DNA of 64,000 nucleotides, taken from positions 25,714,817 to 25,778,816 of the forward strand of contig JASXTE010000011.1 in NCBI GenBank assembly GCA_030280995.1, read 5' to 3'. Origin of the DNA: Hemileia vastatrix. Its lineage: Eukaryota; Basidiomycota; Pucciniomycetes; Pucciniales; Zaghouaniaceae. Of this stretch, positions 1-12,637 are shown one piece after another (position 1 is the stretch's first letter; each line of letters opens with the position of its first letter). The notes beneath the pieces are model-generated. The model did not search any database. It was not told where the DNA came from and saw only the letters and a program-made list of their open reading frames with translations. A program made the position numbers and the translations under genes.

Positions 1-625
1 TTATTCACTATGTACACACAGACCACTAACTAAGAGCCCATGCGCACCCACCAATCTGGTGCCTGTACCTGCCAGATTGCATAAAAATCCCTCCTGGAGC
101 GCTCCCCAACCTCCTAAAACAGAGGCGGGCGGGCTGCCCGACGTCGGAGATGCCGCCTGAAGCGGCCCGGCCTCCTTGAAGCCAGAAAACCAATAAAAAC
201 CACTAATCTACTTAGAAAAATTAGCTACAACTAATAAAACCTTTAAAACACAGAATTTCACTATAACAACATTGTGACATGAAATATAGAGAAAAATTAG
301 CTCTATCAAATGGTACTAAGCACTTAACCCTAAGACTTAAGGTTAGCCCGTAAAACACAAAAAACAAAATTAAACAGCAATCTTTTATAAATGAAAAATG
401 AGGAAATGACCCCTTAAAACTCAGAATATAAAATATGTCTACAAGACATAAAATATAGAGAAAAACCAGGGCTATCCAATGATAGTACCCACATACCCAT
501 GGACCCAATATCCACGGAATAAAACCAGAAAAATACCAAATTCCTTAACAGATGTCAATTAAGACATGCACAAACAGCGCCAAATCACACAACAAAGGCC
601 CCTGCCAATGTTGGAAGACCACAGC
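1..625 (-). repeat. Dispersed repeat R1, copy 1 (truncated by window edge)
   Basis: Read on the minus strand, this stretch matches 15107-15690 on the plus strand over most of its length. Shared blocks include the start (CCAACATT, then GGGGCCTTTGTT), a central CTTAGGGTTAAGTGCTTAGT and a block ending in TTTTCTGGCTTCA. No coding frame survives; the open frame at 221-508 is a shadow. It directly abuts the gag remnant at about 622, so it may act as the 3' noncoding part of that element, or it may be a separate insertion. The family is not recognised. Confidence 0.6.
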
Positions 626-2965
626 GCTCTAATAGGTGTTATTTTGTAAGTATCATGAGATACATCTTTGATAATTTCAGCTTCTTCAATGGAAGTTAAA
701 GATGTATCTGTATGAGGTATTGCATCATTCAGGAACACAATATCCTGTTCTAATACAAATATCTCATTTTCATCATCACTGTAAGAAATGTTACTTTTAC
801 AATCCTCACTAGATTCCTCTTTTTCATCTTCATGATTACTTTGTTCAGAATCTTGTTAGTTTTCAATAACATTTATTCTTTTCTTACAATTATGACCTTT
901 AGCCCAAGGTACATTACATTTGTAGCAAGTGTTATTTTCTTGTCTTTTAGGGACAAGGGGAGATTAAGGATTTTTCTTCTCCACTGGTAACCTATTTGTT
1001 GTAGGTTTTAATACCTCAACACTTTTCTTTTAATTATTATACCTGGTTTCATATTTGTGGTTCAATAATATTTCATTGCATATATTAATAAAACCAGAAG
1101 TATCTCTGATGGTTTCAGTTCTAGCTACAATAATGTCTCTGACTGATATAGGCAATTTATATATTATTTTTTCTTTCCACTCATCATAATCCATTTTTGG
1201 ATCCATGGCTTTCATTATTTTTATCAAATTCATTAAAAATACCATGCGTTTATCTCCAGCCTTTGGATTATATCTGGCTTTCTCATACAATCTTTGTTGA
1301 GTTATTCTAAATTTTGGGCAACCAAATTGCCTTTCAATTAGTGCCTTCCATTCATTCCAGGAGTAGTTAATTCCCTCACTAAATACAGATTCAAACCATA
1401 ATAAGGCCACATCTGTAAATAAAGATATCAATTTTGATGTAATTTCTTCATCAGGTAGTTTGTATGAAAATTTCAAGTTATCAATTCTTTGAATGAATTG
1501 TTGCCAATTATATTTTGAATCTCCGTCAAAAGAAGGGTACTGATCTAACTTAGGCTAGTTCTTTTGGCTAGTTTTTGCTTCCCTAACCTGAGGAATATTG
1601 AGTAATTCACTTGCTTTAGAAAGATGATTATTTATTTCATCTTTTACTGATTTTATATTCTCAGAGCCCATGACACTATGTTCATGTTCAATCATTGGTT
1701 TATCATCAGAGAGTTTCATAAAAACTGGTACTCTTTCCACATAAGAGATATTATCTTTTATTTTATCAGTATTTTTCAAAATTTTAGCTACTTCAATTTC
1801 TACTCTTTGTAACCTATCTTTTATTACAGGTACATGGGTTAAGGTATCATTCACATTTAAAAAAGACAATTTTACATGTCCTTCTATGGTAGCCATAATA
1901 TTCTGAGAACGTTCCAATTTATTTTATAAATTATTAATCTCAGAGTTTAATCTTTTGTTTTCATTGATTAATTCATTATTTAAATTGTCAAAAAAATTTA
2001 ACCTATTGGCTGTTGTACTCAATGATTGTGTGAGGTTTAATAATACACTTTATGTATTATTGTTTGACTATCTAGAGAATTCTTCCAATTTTTCAATTCT
2101 TAATAATAATTTACTAATTATTTTTTATTCCATTGGATTTTCTTTTAGAAAATATTCAATTTTTTCTGTGTCCAATTCAGAAGACTCATCATCAGGTTCA
2201 AGATTTAATTCATTTGGTTCCATTTTTTTATTTATAGAATTATCCTGGTGGTAAATAAAACTATGTACATTGTCATCATTTAAAGACAAGTTTAACATGT
2301 TATTTTCAAATGAATAATTTTTTAAATCCTTATCAGTTATATCCATTAACTCTCTATCAATTTCATTACCTATAAGTAATTCATTGTTAGGATTATATAA
2401 TTGATGCTGAGAAGATAGATGACTCACCAAGGTCTTATTCCATTTCCCCTGCCTCTCCTTGGCTTTCCCCTGTAAGGGTGACTGCTGGAGCCCTGCTGTT
2501 GAGGGTTGTTGTAGTTTTGGGTGTACCAATCCCACTTCCATTTGCTTAGAGTAATTTTTTGGTCCTCCTCTTGGGCTGGAGGTGTTGCTATGGAACTGTT
2601 GAGTGCCACTGTTGGTGGTTGAGCCTTTATTTTTACTAGAGCTTGATTGACTTCTACAAAACCCTGAGCTTCTCCTTTCTCCAGATTGTTTATCTGGTCC
2701 ACTATATTGTTGACTCTTATTGTCAAGGTGCTCATTAGAGTGGAGAGGGAGTGAATTTTTCTTGTAAGGTATTTCTTGTTTTCTCTATTGATACCTGTTT
2801 TAATAGTTTTTCCCTTTCCTCCAGAGACATTTTTGGATTGTTGCTGTTTGGGGGGGGATCCTGGCCCTCCATTTTAATGTCCTGTAACAGGTCTTTCATC
2901 TCTAGGCCTTAAGCTATAAGTTTTTGCCCTATTACTCACAATATCATTGTTGTCACACATTTTTA
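622..2965 (-). pseudogene. Gypsy-type gag of a protease-less element (broken)
   Basis: This minus-strand reading matches the gag of the chromovirus at 52.0-54.4 kb. In order it has a leader frame (about 2965-2424) with the SKWKWDW motif, a coiled, charged stretch (2541-1555), the retrotransposon gag domain (about 1545-1030, containing SYKLPDEEITSKLISLF), a complete CCHC knuckle near 930-880 (CYKC then GHNC), and an acidic linker ending at EAEIIKDVS. In-frame stops lie near 2876, 2125, 1555 and 858. The match ends just before the protease DSGA motif, and repeat R1 follows. It therefore encodes gag only, like a non-autonomous terminal-repeat-with-gag element. The leader frame and the gag frame are related by a -1 shift, as in the copy at 52 kb. 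Confidence 0.8.
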
Positions 2966-3637
2966 CGTGGAATTTAATTAAAAAAATTTAAACTTGAGAT
3001 TTTAAAACTTCAAAAAGGAGTTTTATCAGTATTTATCAATACCACAGAAGAAAATTTTATTGCTTACTTGAAGGTATGAAGTGAATGTATATGTACCAAA
3101 AGTCAAATATGCTTTTATGTGGTCACTTGATTTAACTGGTCTACAATATGTAGCTGTGTTTTTATATTTAAAAAAGAAAATCTGTCAGTAATATTCTTTC
3201 TAAATATTAAATGAATTTTACAAACCAATAAAAAGGGATTAAGAGTCCTGTTTAAAGAACACAATTAATCAGTTTAATTGGTTTATCATATGAAAAGATC
3301 ACAAATTTAATTGGTCTATTTACAGACTCCCACTAATATCAATTTTAAGTTAAATTAGTGGTAAAAAATTTATCTGAAAAGAACACAAATTTAATTGGTC
3401 TATTGACAGACCCACTAATAACAATTATATGTTAAATTAGTGGTAAAATTGTTGATTCAATATAACAATTTTATTATATAACAGGGCTTCTTTTTCTGAA
3501 ATCACTATATAAGTGACCCCAACCTGTTTTAATTATCCAAATATTTCTATAGGGATTTTATTTACTTGTAGCCTCTTTTTTTGAATTTTTACTTACTGGA
3601 AGATAACCAACAGAATACTTGAGCAAAGGCCCCCAAT
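2966..3637 (-). other. 5' leader and primer-binding region of the gag-only element
   Basis: This noncoding AT-rich leader lies between the LTR end and gag on the minus strand. Immediately after the LTR (3637 downwards) it reads ATTGGGGGCCTTTGC. The same block follows the LTRs at 50946 (ATTGAGGGCTTTCC) and about 63524 (ATTGGAGGCCTTTCC), so it is probably the primer-binding site. The leader also holds a pair of direct repeats of about 100 bp (3270-3450) that include AACACAAATTTAATTGGTC or a close variant. Confidence 0.55.
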
Positions 3638-6314
3638 TGTCAGGCTGAGGTCAAGTACAAAGAGGTGAACTAGCTTGAATGGTCAGCTGTCTAGAAGATT
3701 TTAATGGTCCTATATGAATACTGTAGTACAAATCTAATAAGTATTAAAATATAACTCAATATAAGGGTCTCAGTAATTCTAATCTCACTAATTATATATG
3801 GCTTACAATCTTTATAGTTGGTAGAAAAATAGATTTAATAAATTCAGATACTATTCAAAAACTTTATAAGTACTATTGATATGTGTTGTAATTGTATTGG
3901 TTAAATTTTTAAATTGTAATGATAAAGAATGCAGAAAATAAGACCAAAAACCTCCTCCTTTTATACACAATTACTTCCCAAATGACCCCTATGATTTTCC
4001 AGCTCAATACAAAATTAATGACGCCTCATTCTAGCCAATATATATTTTCAGAGCCAAAAAGAATGACTAGTAACATAATTAGAATGATATCACCTGCCAA
4101 AATCCTGTAGTAATAGGGATAATCCATCAAAAATAAAGAATAAGCAAAAAAGAGGGTATATGTGTATTATACATTAGTATAAAAGGCTAAAAAAGGGAAC
4201 ATTAAGACTAATTAATACTTAATATTAAGGGTGATTAACTGTAGAAATTTGGAGGCTAATCATGACATTCTACTACATGAAATCCCCAATCAAAAATAAC
4301 CGAAATTGACTGAGAAACCACCAAAAAACCCAAAAAAGGGTTTGAGATGTGGGGTAACTACATGCAGTCCTTGGCAGGTGCTTGAACGGGTAAGTCCTTG
4401 ACTAATTTAGGAAATTTAAGCATGGTAGTGAATTAAAGCGCCAAGAATGAGGTCATTAATGAAATTAGTGCATATAAAGAGGGTCAATGTAAGTATAGTC
4501 TAGTATATAAGTATGATATAATAGTGTTATTTTATGGTCCTACTACTTATTAATAAATGATTTAGTGATTAAACCTCAGGGGAAGACTAATAGAATAGTT
4601 ATACTCAAATAAAACTCACAATACTTGGATTTAAATGCGTGCTAGTGGTGGAAAATAGAAGAATAAAATATAGTTATAGCTTTTATAAAGATAATATCAA
4701 TTTATAAGGGCTTTATAATATATTTCTGAATGCTAATAATTGTATTGTAGTGTTTGTTTGAAGTGTAGTAATTGAATGATGATAATAAACCGTCAAAATC
4801 CCTCCTTACTTATACCCAAATCCACTGGAGTGCACAGACCTTCAATCCAGATGATGTCACTGCTATCCCTGGCAATTACAGCACTGTGAGGGCCCATCAC
4901 CTCCCCATGGCGTCCACTTCAAGCAGTTTCAACACCCAGACCTCCAGTAAGGACCTTCCATCACTATTAATAATAACACAGAGTCATACCATAAATAGAA
5001 AACCCAGATAAAAGCGGATACCATAAAGAAACAGGTAAAATAAATGATCAAAAAGAGATTTAATGAAACTAAAAGCATATAAAGGAAACAAATAAAATGT
5101 CCAAGCCCCCAATAACATCCCCAAGCATCCATATTAACCCAAAAACATCTTTCCAACCCATAAATCCGTGAATAACCATCCAAGGAAGTAATTTTAGTTG
5201 TCCAAACTGGGTGTATGCGCCTGATATAGGTGTCTATGCTTCTGTAGGCGTTGTGAGTCCACTGATTTTGTCCATATGACCTAAAATAAGCAGAAAAACA
5301 AAGGTTATAGGCTATTAAGGGGCTAAAACCCACTTATATACCTAAATATACATAATATACTGCATATTTCACTGAATATGAGATTTATGTATACATATAA
5401 GCTTATGTATGTCAATAATTACTTCATATCACTTAAGATAAATATATTATGACTCCATTAACACCTTAATAAGTCTTATTAGACCATGGATAAGCTATTT
5501 AAACTATTATAAATTATATAATAGAATAATAATTATATGTATATATAATAAAATAATATATATTATTATTTTAACCTTATTTTTAAGTTATAAGCTTAAT
5601 CTAGTTAAGGTTATCTTATTTTAAGCATAAGAAATACTCAGTCCTAAGGATATTTAGGCTGACAGTCAATGCATTTATAATTAAGCTAGGACACTAAATA
5701 AGCGCCTGTCACCTATTTTAGTGTGTTTCCCCACAGTGGGTGTAGAATGTGGGGTAATTATAGTGTGAAAAATCTAAATTTGCTAAAAATGAAGCTATTC
5801 ACATGGGAAAAATGCAGACAGTATGTGGCCAGTACACAGAAGCCATTTCTGGCATAAAAAACACCAAATTTTAAAATTGTTATTTTTATGCATTTTAGTA
5901 GCCAAATCAATAGTCCTAATTGAGAAAAATTGATCTGTCAAAGCGCATTTTTAATATTATTAAATTTATAGCGCATATAATCAACTTTTAAGTGATTTGA
6001 AGCGCATTTCTTGTTTTTTACATAAAACAATGAAAATAACAGCTTTAAGTGTACTTAAAAATTATTTAGCCTTATATTTAAGGTTTTTATAATTAACCTA
6101 ACATATAACAGCTTAATAATAAGTACATAAGACTTATAAAAGGTGGATTTATGCATATATATAAGGTGTTATAATGGCATTTTTTGTATATTATCATAAT
6201 TTTACTTATGTATACTATTTGTGTACTTTAATTTATTGCTCCCATGTATAGTCCATGTGTTTAACATAACTTATAAGTAATTTTTACTCATTCCTGGGAA
6301 TATCCAGGATGACA
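3638..6314 (-). repeat. 5' LTR of the gag-only Gypsy element, interrupted by a nested LTR
   Basis: On the minus strand it starts TGTCATCCTGG and ends CAGCCTGACA, then runs into the primer-binding block. Without the nested insertion and its 5-bp duplication it is about 1.49 kb long. It is a roughly 90% match, in inverted orientation, to the solo LTR at 7983-9474. A TATA-like GTGTATAAAAGGAGG lies about 320 bp before the LTR end, as in the other copy. Confidence 0.75.
4488..5664 (-). repeat. Solo LTR (1177 bp) nested in another LTR
   Basis: The boundaries are exact. The flanking 5 bp GTCAA is duplicated (4483-4487 and 5665-5669), and removing the insert restores the sequence of the uninterrupted sister LTR at 8615-8640. 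The ends are TG...CA. Read on the minus strand it begins TGTCAGCC, as the chromovirus LTRs do. The open frames inside (4772-5011, 4929-5333) are not supported as genes. Confidence 0.85.
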
Positions 6315-7977
6315 ATTTCTCTGATATCTTTAACACTTTACAGCCTCCTTTGTCTGCTGCGACTATCAAAGGAGTTGGAAACCCTAATTCCTACCTTCCT
6401 TATCCCCAAATAAATTTTCCCATACCTCCTGAACTCCATATCTTGACTCCACTCTCTTCAAACCATGTTATTCACCGACCTCAAATACCTTCTACTCCCC
6501 TTGGCTCAATCGCAGGAACCCAGTCCACCAATACTGAAGAAAGTCCTTTATTTGATGTTCTTAATACTCGACGTAGCATCCAGCAGCCACTTGTAGCTCA
6601 ATTTCACCAAACAAGTGTCACTATTCATGTGGAGTATTTGGTATATATGCTAAACAAGAACTTGCATGTCAGCAGGAAGAAGCAAAATCAACCTCCCCCA
6701 GATTCAAAAGTCACTCCATCACTCAATGCAATAACTTTTGAGTGTCCAACCTTGCATGATAAACTGATTGATTCCAAACAAGATGTGTTCATGGCAATCC
6801 ATGATGACAAAAGCAAGAAATTTTCTAAGTTTTTCAGGCAATCTACTGAAAAAAAATATTTAAAATGTAACATTTATATTCTTCACAATTCCAATATACA
6901 ACATCACACAAGAGGGATTTGGATATGCCAGGTGTTTTTGAGCTGTTCACTCAAACAGTAAAGTTATTGCCACCAAATTTTAAAATTATATTAAAACTCT
7001 TTTAAAAAGATAGGAAAGCAGTAGCAAAGGTACATTTTTTTTATAATTTTTTATTTGAATCTGAATTTTTTTTATTAGCACAATTCTTTTATAAATAATT
7101 TAGAGCATAATGGGAATACTGGATGTGAGGGAAATCCTACAATGGGTGCAGAGAACTCAAAGACGTATCATGCAAAACTTTGACTTATATTGGATACACA
7201 CCAATACCAACCTGACCTGAATGGTCAGAGTGATGTGTGCTGTTTTTGAACCCCAAGAACGCAAATGAATATTTCTTACTCACATTACAACAAGCAGCAC
7301 AATGGGCAAAAGCTATGGTAAGTGTTTTGTTTGAATTATTATCATAGTATTTATATAATTTAAATAATTTGTATATTTTTTAGGCAGACTATCTTGACCA
7401 CATAACCAAAATTATTCCCCAAAAAACCCCATTTTTTGCTTTCAAACACAAGGTTAGACATTTTTCAAGATCTCAAATCACAACATCTGTACTTCTATGA
7501 AAAAATTTTTATAGAATCACCCAAAGAGTGGAAAGTAAGCATTATGGGAGGACTAGAAAAGAGGCACATCATTCTTCACCATATACATCAGGTCACACAT
7601 CTTTTCCAAGATCCCCAAGGAATCATCATTGTCACTCTTACAGGTGCCACTATGAAAATTCAGTGAGCCCTCATTAACGGAAATGCTATCATCAGTCTCC
7701 TAAAAGCTCCTGTCTCCAACACTACCAAGAAGCTAGCACTAGTACTTGTTTATGTACTCATACTGCTGTATGTTGTGCACAAGACCAGCAAAGGAGTTGC
7801 CACCACAGCTTTCCAATGCACATCCAATTTTCACCACAACCTAATTTTATGAATACACATGAGGTTATTGTCTCTCAAGATGATGATTATGATCATACCT
7901 CAATGTAAGATTACCTTATATCTGGAAAAGTGAATCCTGATAAAACTGAAATTTAAAACAGCTTGGATAAATTTAGG
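6315..7977 (+). pseudogene. Broken multi-exon coding remnant, unknown family
   Basis: The segment between the two inverted LTRs shows coding character without a recognisable domain. One open stretch (about 6338-6961) is polar and proline-rich. A second, around 7230-7318, reads QQAAQWAKAMADYLDHIT across a good intron (GTAAGTG at 7319, TTTTTTAG ending at 7383). A third is at 7436-7666. The frames do not join into one protein and stops intervene. The reading resumes after the solo LTR at 9480-9650 (motif PLEELMQGGIPQASEIFML). A relic of a repeated fungal gene or an element-borne gene are both possible; I assign no function. Confidence 0.35.
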
Positions 7978-7982
7978 GTGAC

Positions 7983-9474
7983 TTTCAGCCTGGATATCAC
8001 CAGGAATTAGTAAAAATTACTTATAATTTATGTTAAACACATGGACTATATATGGTAGCAATTAATTAGAGTATGCAAATAGTATACATAAGTAAAATTA
8101 TGATAATATACAAAATATGCCATTATAACACCTTATATACATGCATATATCCATCTTTTATAAGTCTTATGTACTTAATATTAAGTTGGAATATGTTAGG
8201 GTAATCTTAAAAGCCTTAAATATATGGCTGCATAATTTTTAAGTACACTTAAAGCTGTTGTTTTCATTTTTTTATGTAAAAAACAAGAAATGCGCTTTAA
8301 ATCACTTAAAAGTTGATTATATGTGCTATAAATTTATAAATATTAAAAATGTTCTTTGACAGATCAATTTATCTTCATTAGGACTATTGATTCAGCTACT
8401 CAAATTCATAAAAATAACACCTTTCAAATTTGGTGTTTTTATGCCAGAAATGGCTTCTGTGTACTGGCCACATACTGTCTGCATTTTTCCCATGTCAATA
8501 GCTTCATTTTTAGAAAAGTTAGCTTTTTCACACTATAATTACCCCACATTCTACACCCACTGTGGGGAAACACACTAAAATAGGTGACAGGCGCTTATTT
8601 GGTGTCCTAGCTTAATTATAAATGCATTGACCCTCTTTATATGCACTAATTTCATTAATGACCTCATTCTTGGCCCTTAAATTCACCACCAGGCTTAAAT
8701 TTTCCTAAATTAGTCAAGGACTTACCCATGCAAGCGCCTGCCAAGGACTGCATGTAGTTACCCCACATCTCACGCCCTTTTTTGGGGTTTTTGGTGGTTT
8801 CTCAGTCAATTTTGGTTATTTTTGAATGGGGATTTCACGTAGTATAATGTCATGATTAGCCCCAAAATTTCTACTCTAAATCCCCCTTATTATTAAGTAA
8901 TAATTAGTCTTAATTTTCCCTTTTTAGTCTTTTGTATTAATGTATAATACACATATACTCTCTTTTTAGCTTATTCTTTATTTTTGATGGATTATTTCTA
9001 TTACTACAGGATTTTGGCGGGTGATATCATTCTAATTATGTTACTGGTCACTCTTTTTGTTTCTGGAAATGTCTATTAGCTAGAATGAGGCGTCATTAAC
9101 CGTGTATTGAGCTGGTAAATCAAAGGGGTCATTGGGGAAGTAATTGTGTATAAAAGGAGGGGGTTTTTGGTCTTGTTTTCTACATTCTTTATCATTAAAA
9201 TTAAACATATAACCAATACAATTACAATACATATCAATAGTACTATTAAAGTCTTTGAATAGTATCTTAATTTATTAAATCTATTATTCTACCAACTATA
9301 AGATTGTAAGCCATATATAATTAGTGAGATTAAAATTACTGAGACCCTTACATTGAGTTATAGTTTAATACTTATTGTATTTGTACTACAGTATTCATAT
9401 AGTACCATTAAAATCTTCTAGAAAACTGACCATTAAAGCTATTTCACATCTCTGTACTTGACCTCAGCCTGAAA
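7983..9474 (+). repeat. Solo LTR (1492 bp), inverted partner of 3638-6314
   Basis: It is flanked by the direct repeat GTGAC (7978-7982 and 9475-9479), which marks an independent insertion. It matches the LTR at 3638-6314 along its whole length after the nested insert there is removed. A TATA-like GTATAAAAGGAGG lies near 9149. Its ends read TTTCAG...CTGAAA in place of the family's TGTCA...TGACA. The open frames at 8356-8578 are shadows. Confidence 0.8.
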
Positions 9475-9650
9475 GTGACTCACTGGAGTCTTTTGAAAAA
9501 TATACCTCTTGAAGAACTAATGCAAGGTGGTATTCCTCAAGCTTCAGAAATTTTTATGCTGTGATCTGCTATTAGGTACTCAGCAATCAGACAGGAAGAG
9601 AGAGAAGGAGATGATTCAGGTGATGATGATTTGGGTTATAAAGAGATAGA

Positions 9651-9914
9651 CTACAACACACAATATGGGGGGTGGACTTGCTAGCGAGTCCACAACCTTG
9701 GAGCCAAACTCACCACAGATTAAACACACATTGAGATATTGAAAAAGGGACCACACAGTCAGGGATGAACACCACTCATAAGAAAAGTTTTAGGTGTATT
9801 TTCAAGCAGATCTCAGTATGGGTGCAGTATGAGTTCAGTCTGAGTTCCATCTGAGTTTGATCTGAGTTCAGGTTGGGCACTTGCTATCAAGTTGGTCCCC
9901 TATGTTTTGAAGTG
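9651..9914. mobile_element. Degenerate CACTA-type MITE (sister of 26810-27069)
   Basis: It shares the layout of the element at 26810: GGGGGGTGGACTTGC plus a TGCTAGCGA palindrome at the left end, the internal phrase ACCACAGATTRAACACACATTGAG, repeated TGAGTTC motifs near 9825-9870, and a decayed right end (CACTTGCTATCAAGTT then AAGTG). The terminal repeats are eroded and no target duplication is evident, so the boundaries are approximate. Confidence 0.65.
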
Positions 9915-10243
9915 TTAATATTTTTCTTATTAGATTTTTAATTTAATAACATGATTTAGAAATGTAAAACATGGCCTGATTACTTTACAAAAATTAAAAA
10001 AATATATACTTATAAAATATGAAAAATATATATGTCTTCCAAAATAAATTTAAAAAAATGAAAAACTTGAAAATATTATGTATGTACAACACCAACAGTG
10101 AGACTTTTGCATAAAAAGACAAGCACAATTAAAGTACAATTAATATAAGTGCACCATTTTTTGGGTGTCCTAAAAAATCTAGAAATTTAAGAAACCTGAG
10201 TTGAATGTCAAGACTTATTTTTTACTCAATAGAAACAAAATAC
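9915..10243. other. AT-rich spacer
   Basis: Nothing recognisable is seen here. The base composition is strongly A/T with poly-A tracts, and no open frame stands out. Confidence 0.5.
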
Positions 10244-10361
10244 AGCTATTTGGGAAAACCTTGCTCTTTTTTTCCCCTCATCTCCCGCCAAAAGCAGTTT
10301 AATTTCATGTTTTTGGTGGGGAGTGGAAGGAAAAAACACGCCAAGCTTTTCCCAAATAGCT
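10244..10361. repeat. Small fold-back (hairpin) element
   Basis: Two arms of about 50 bp face each other. The left starts AGCTATTTGGGAAAA and continues through TTTTTTTCCCCTCATCTCCC; the right is its imperfect reverse complement, ending TTTTCCCAAATAGCT. The loop is about 15 bp. It looks like a palindromic MITE and lies just beyond the Tc1-like relic, but a link between the two is not shown. Confidence 0.6.
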
Positions 10362-10428
10362 TTACTTTAATACCTAGCATAATCATAGACTTCTCACTCT
10401 GAAAAAGATCTTATCTCAAATTAATTTA

Positions 10429-11720
10429 TTACCAAAAAATTTTATTAAATATAAATAATACAAGTATAAATATTTTTGTTTGACAACAAAAAAAAGCAAA
10501 TACATGATTTTTTGATTTAAAAAAAATTTTATTACCAAATTTTTTTATTAAATATAAATAATACAAGCACACATATTTTTGTTTGACAACAAAAAAAAAG
10601 TAAAGTACATGTTTTTCTGATTGGCAACAAAAAAAAAGTTGTTCATTAATATACACACAACCTTTGAAGATTTTTTTCAATAAAGCAGAAGTGAATATGT
10701 AGTTTTCAAATTTTTCTATCATATCTGTATCATCTTCATTTTGCCCTAAAATTGTGTAACTTCTCAAATTGGACTTGAGCACACTAAAACCTTTTTCAAA
10801 TTAGTTTAAATCAGTGGAATAAGGAGGTAAATAAATTGAAAGACACCCAGATTGCTCAAAAGTATCTGACACTTGTCCTCAGTGATGTATCAAAGCATTT
10901 TCTATGATCAAAATACTTTTAGGCCCTGGGAATGAGCTTATCATTGGTAGCTGGGAAGTTAAACAATTGAATATTCAATTTTGTATATAACAAAAAAATT
11001 TCTTACTAAAATATGTTCAAGGTAATACTAAAAATCAAAATGTGATACTGTCTTGGGTTGCAACATGAATTCAACCAAAACTTTGAGTGAAAAAGAAGAT
11101 AGAAGATTCAAACAGTATTTTAAACAGGAGTGTGGAACCTAAGGTGTTCTAAAACAAATTGGAGCCCATCCACGAGTGCGCATAAGACTACCACAAGCAA
11201 TAACTGATTCATCCGAGGAAAGTAATGTCAACAAAATAAAAAAAATCAATATAAAAAAGAAATAATAAACAAAAAAATAAAATTCAAACACTCACCACAA
11301 AAAATTATCCAGCTCATTTCAAAGTTGTAAATGTAACTAATGTAATGATACGGTTTTGTGTGGAATTGTTGTGGATTGACCTTTTGAGTGTTCTTTTTTG
11401 AACATAGAAGATAATTATATATTTCCCTTTTCAAAATTTTTAATGAAACTTGGACTTGATATCTGTCATAAAGAGCTTGTTGAAGATTAGCAACATAAAA
11501 CACATGATGAGTGTGGAGGGTCTCTTCAAGAAACTTTTGTTGTTCACCATCCAAAATCAGGTTTCTCCCACACCAGTGGTATATTTGAGGGTTTGCAACT
11601 ACAGCTTTTGTAGCTCTATAAATTCAAAGCTAACAAGCCATGGAGTTTTCACTTATGCTACAGCCATACATATTGTTAATTTTCTACAGGCTTTTGCCTT
11701 TTAGAGCAGCTGTTACTGCC
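10429..11720 (-). pseudogene. Tc1/mariner-like DDE transposase relic
   Basis: Read on the minus strand, the N-terminal part (near 11554-11410) has a helix-turn-helix look (FYVANLQQALYDRYQVQVS). Fragments of the catalytic core follow: an SSDESV-like segment near 11215, IIENALIHH near 10890, and the family signature LPPYSTDLN near 10820, followed by FEKGFSVLKSNL. In fungal Tc1 relatives these correspond to the blocks carrying the three acidic residues. The second position appears here as E where D is usual, and stops and frameshifts interrupt the reading (for example directly after IHH and after DLN). A poly-A and lysine-poor tail runs to 10429. The gene is dead; terminal repeats were not found. 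Confidence 0.6.
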
Positions 11721-12370
11721 TGCAATTTGAAGAATGGCTCATATTTGATGAACACCATTTCCTGCATGAATAAAATTAAAAAAATAAATAAAAAATAAAA
11801 TGTAAAGTAAGAAAATAATTTAAAAAAAACTGAAAAATAAAAAGCAAGTGAAATGAAAAAAGAGAAAAAAAAAGAAAATAGAAAAAATAGAAAAAAAACA
11901 CACAAAATGAGAAAAGAGAAAAAATTATATTAAATTAAAAAAAAGTAAAATGAGAAATGAGAATAAATAAAAAAGAAAACAAAAACAAATAAATAAATTT
12001 TAGAAAAATTAAACAATTAAAGAAAAAACATTGATGGTAGAAAGAATAATAAAAGTCCAAAAACAAAAAAATAAGATGAAAGACAAAAAAAAGAAAAAAA
12101 AAGGGAAACAAAAAGAGAAAGAGAAAGAGAATAAGGGGAAAAAAAGAAACAAGGAAAATAAGTGGAAGAGGGGAAAGAAGCAAATGAGGAAAATAAGCAG
12201 TTGTGGAGTGTGGAAGTGGGAGAAGTGAAGATGCAAGGAAGCAAGGAAGCAAGAACCAGGGGGATGGGGGAACTGAAAAGCAAGGAGGGAAGGAAGGCAT
12301 GTGAAAATAGCTGTCAGAGCTTCCAAAAAGAGTCATGTGAAAGCCTAAAAAGGTAGGCAAATTTATTTTT
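11721..12370. repeat. Purine-rich low-complexity tract
   Basis: The plus strand is almost purely A and G for more than 500 bp (repeats of GAAA, AAGAAAAA, GGAAGG). This produces long Phe/Ser/Leu-rich frames on the minus strand at 11935-12360, which are artefacts of composition. Confidence 0.8.
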
Positions 12371-12527
12371 TTTTGGTTAAAAAATCTGCAAGCTTTTGGG
12401 ACTTAGCTGTATAAAATAATATTGGACCACAAACAGTCTCATTTATTGTAGAATTAATTTTTAATTTATTAATAGAGTTTATATCTTTATATTTCACCAC
12501 TTGGTTTTTAATATCTTCATCAAAATA
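12371..12527. other. AT-rich spacer
   Basis: Nothing recognisable. It ends at the GGGGTGTCAG border of the fold-back element. Confidence 0.4.
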
Positions 12528-12637
12528 TGGGGTGTCAGTTCTAGAAAATCCACACTTAACTTAAGTGCAGATTTCAACCAAATCAGCACTTAAATTTTGC
12601 AAAAATTTCACTTATTTCAAAAATGGGTGTCAGTTAT

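Noticed and set aside
4772..5333. Two overlapping frames as a gene
   Set aside because: They lie wholly within a solo LTR and have no domain or splice support.
3634..6317. CAATT direct repeat around the LTR as a target duplication
   Set aside because: The downstream copy overlaps the conserved primer-binding block, and the LTR is a 5' LTR adjoining gag, so the match is coincidental.
11935..12360. Phe/Ser/Leu-rich frames of up to 141 codons
   Set aside because: They follow from the purine-rich composition and occur in several frames at once.
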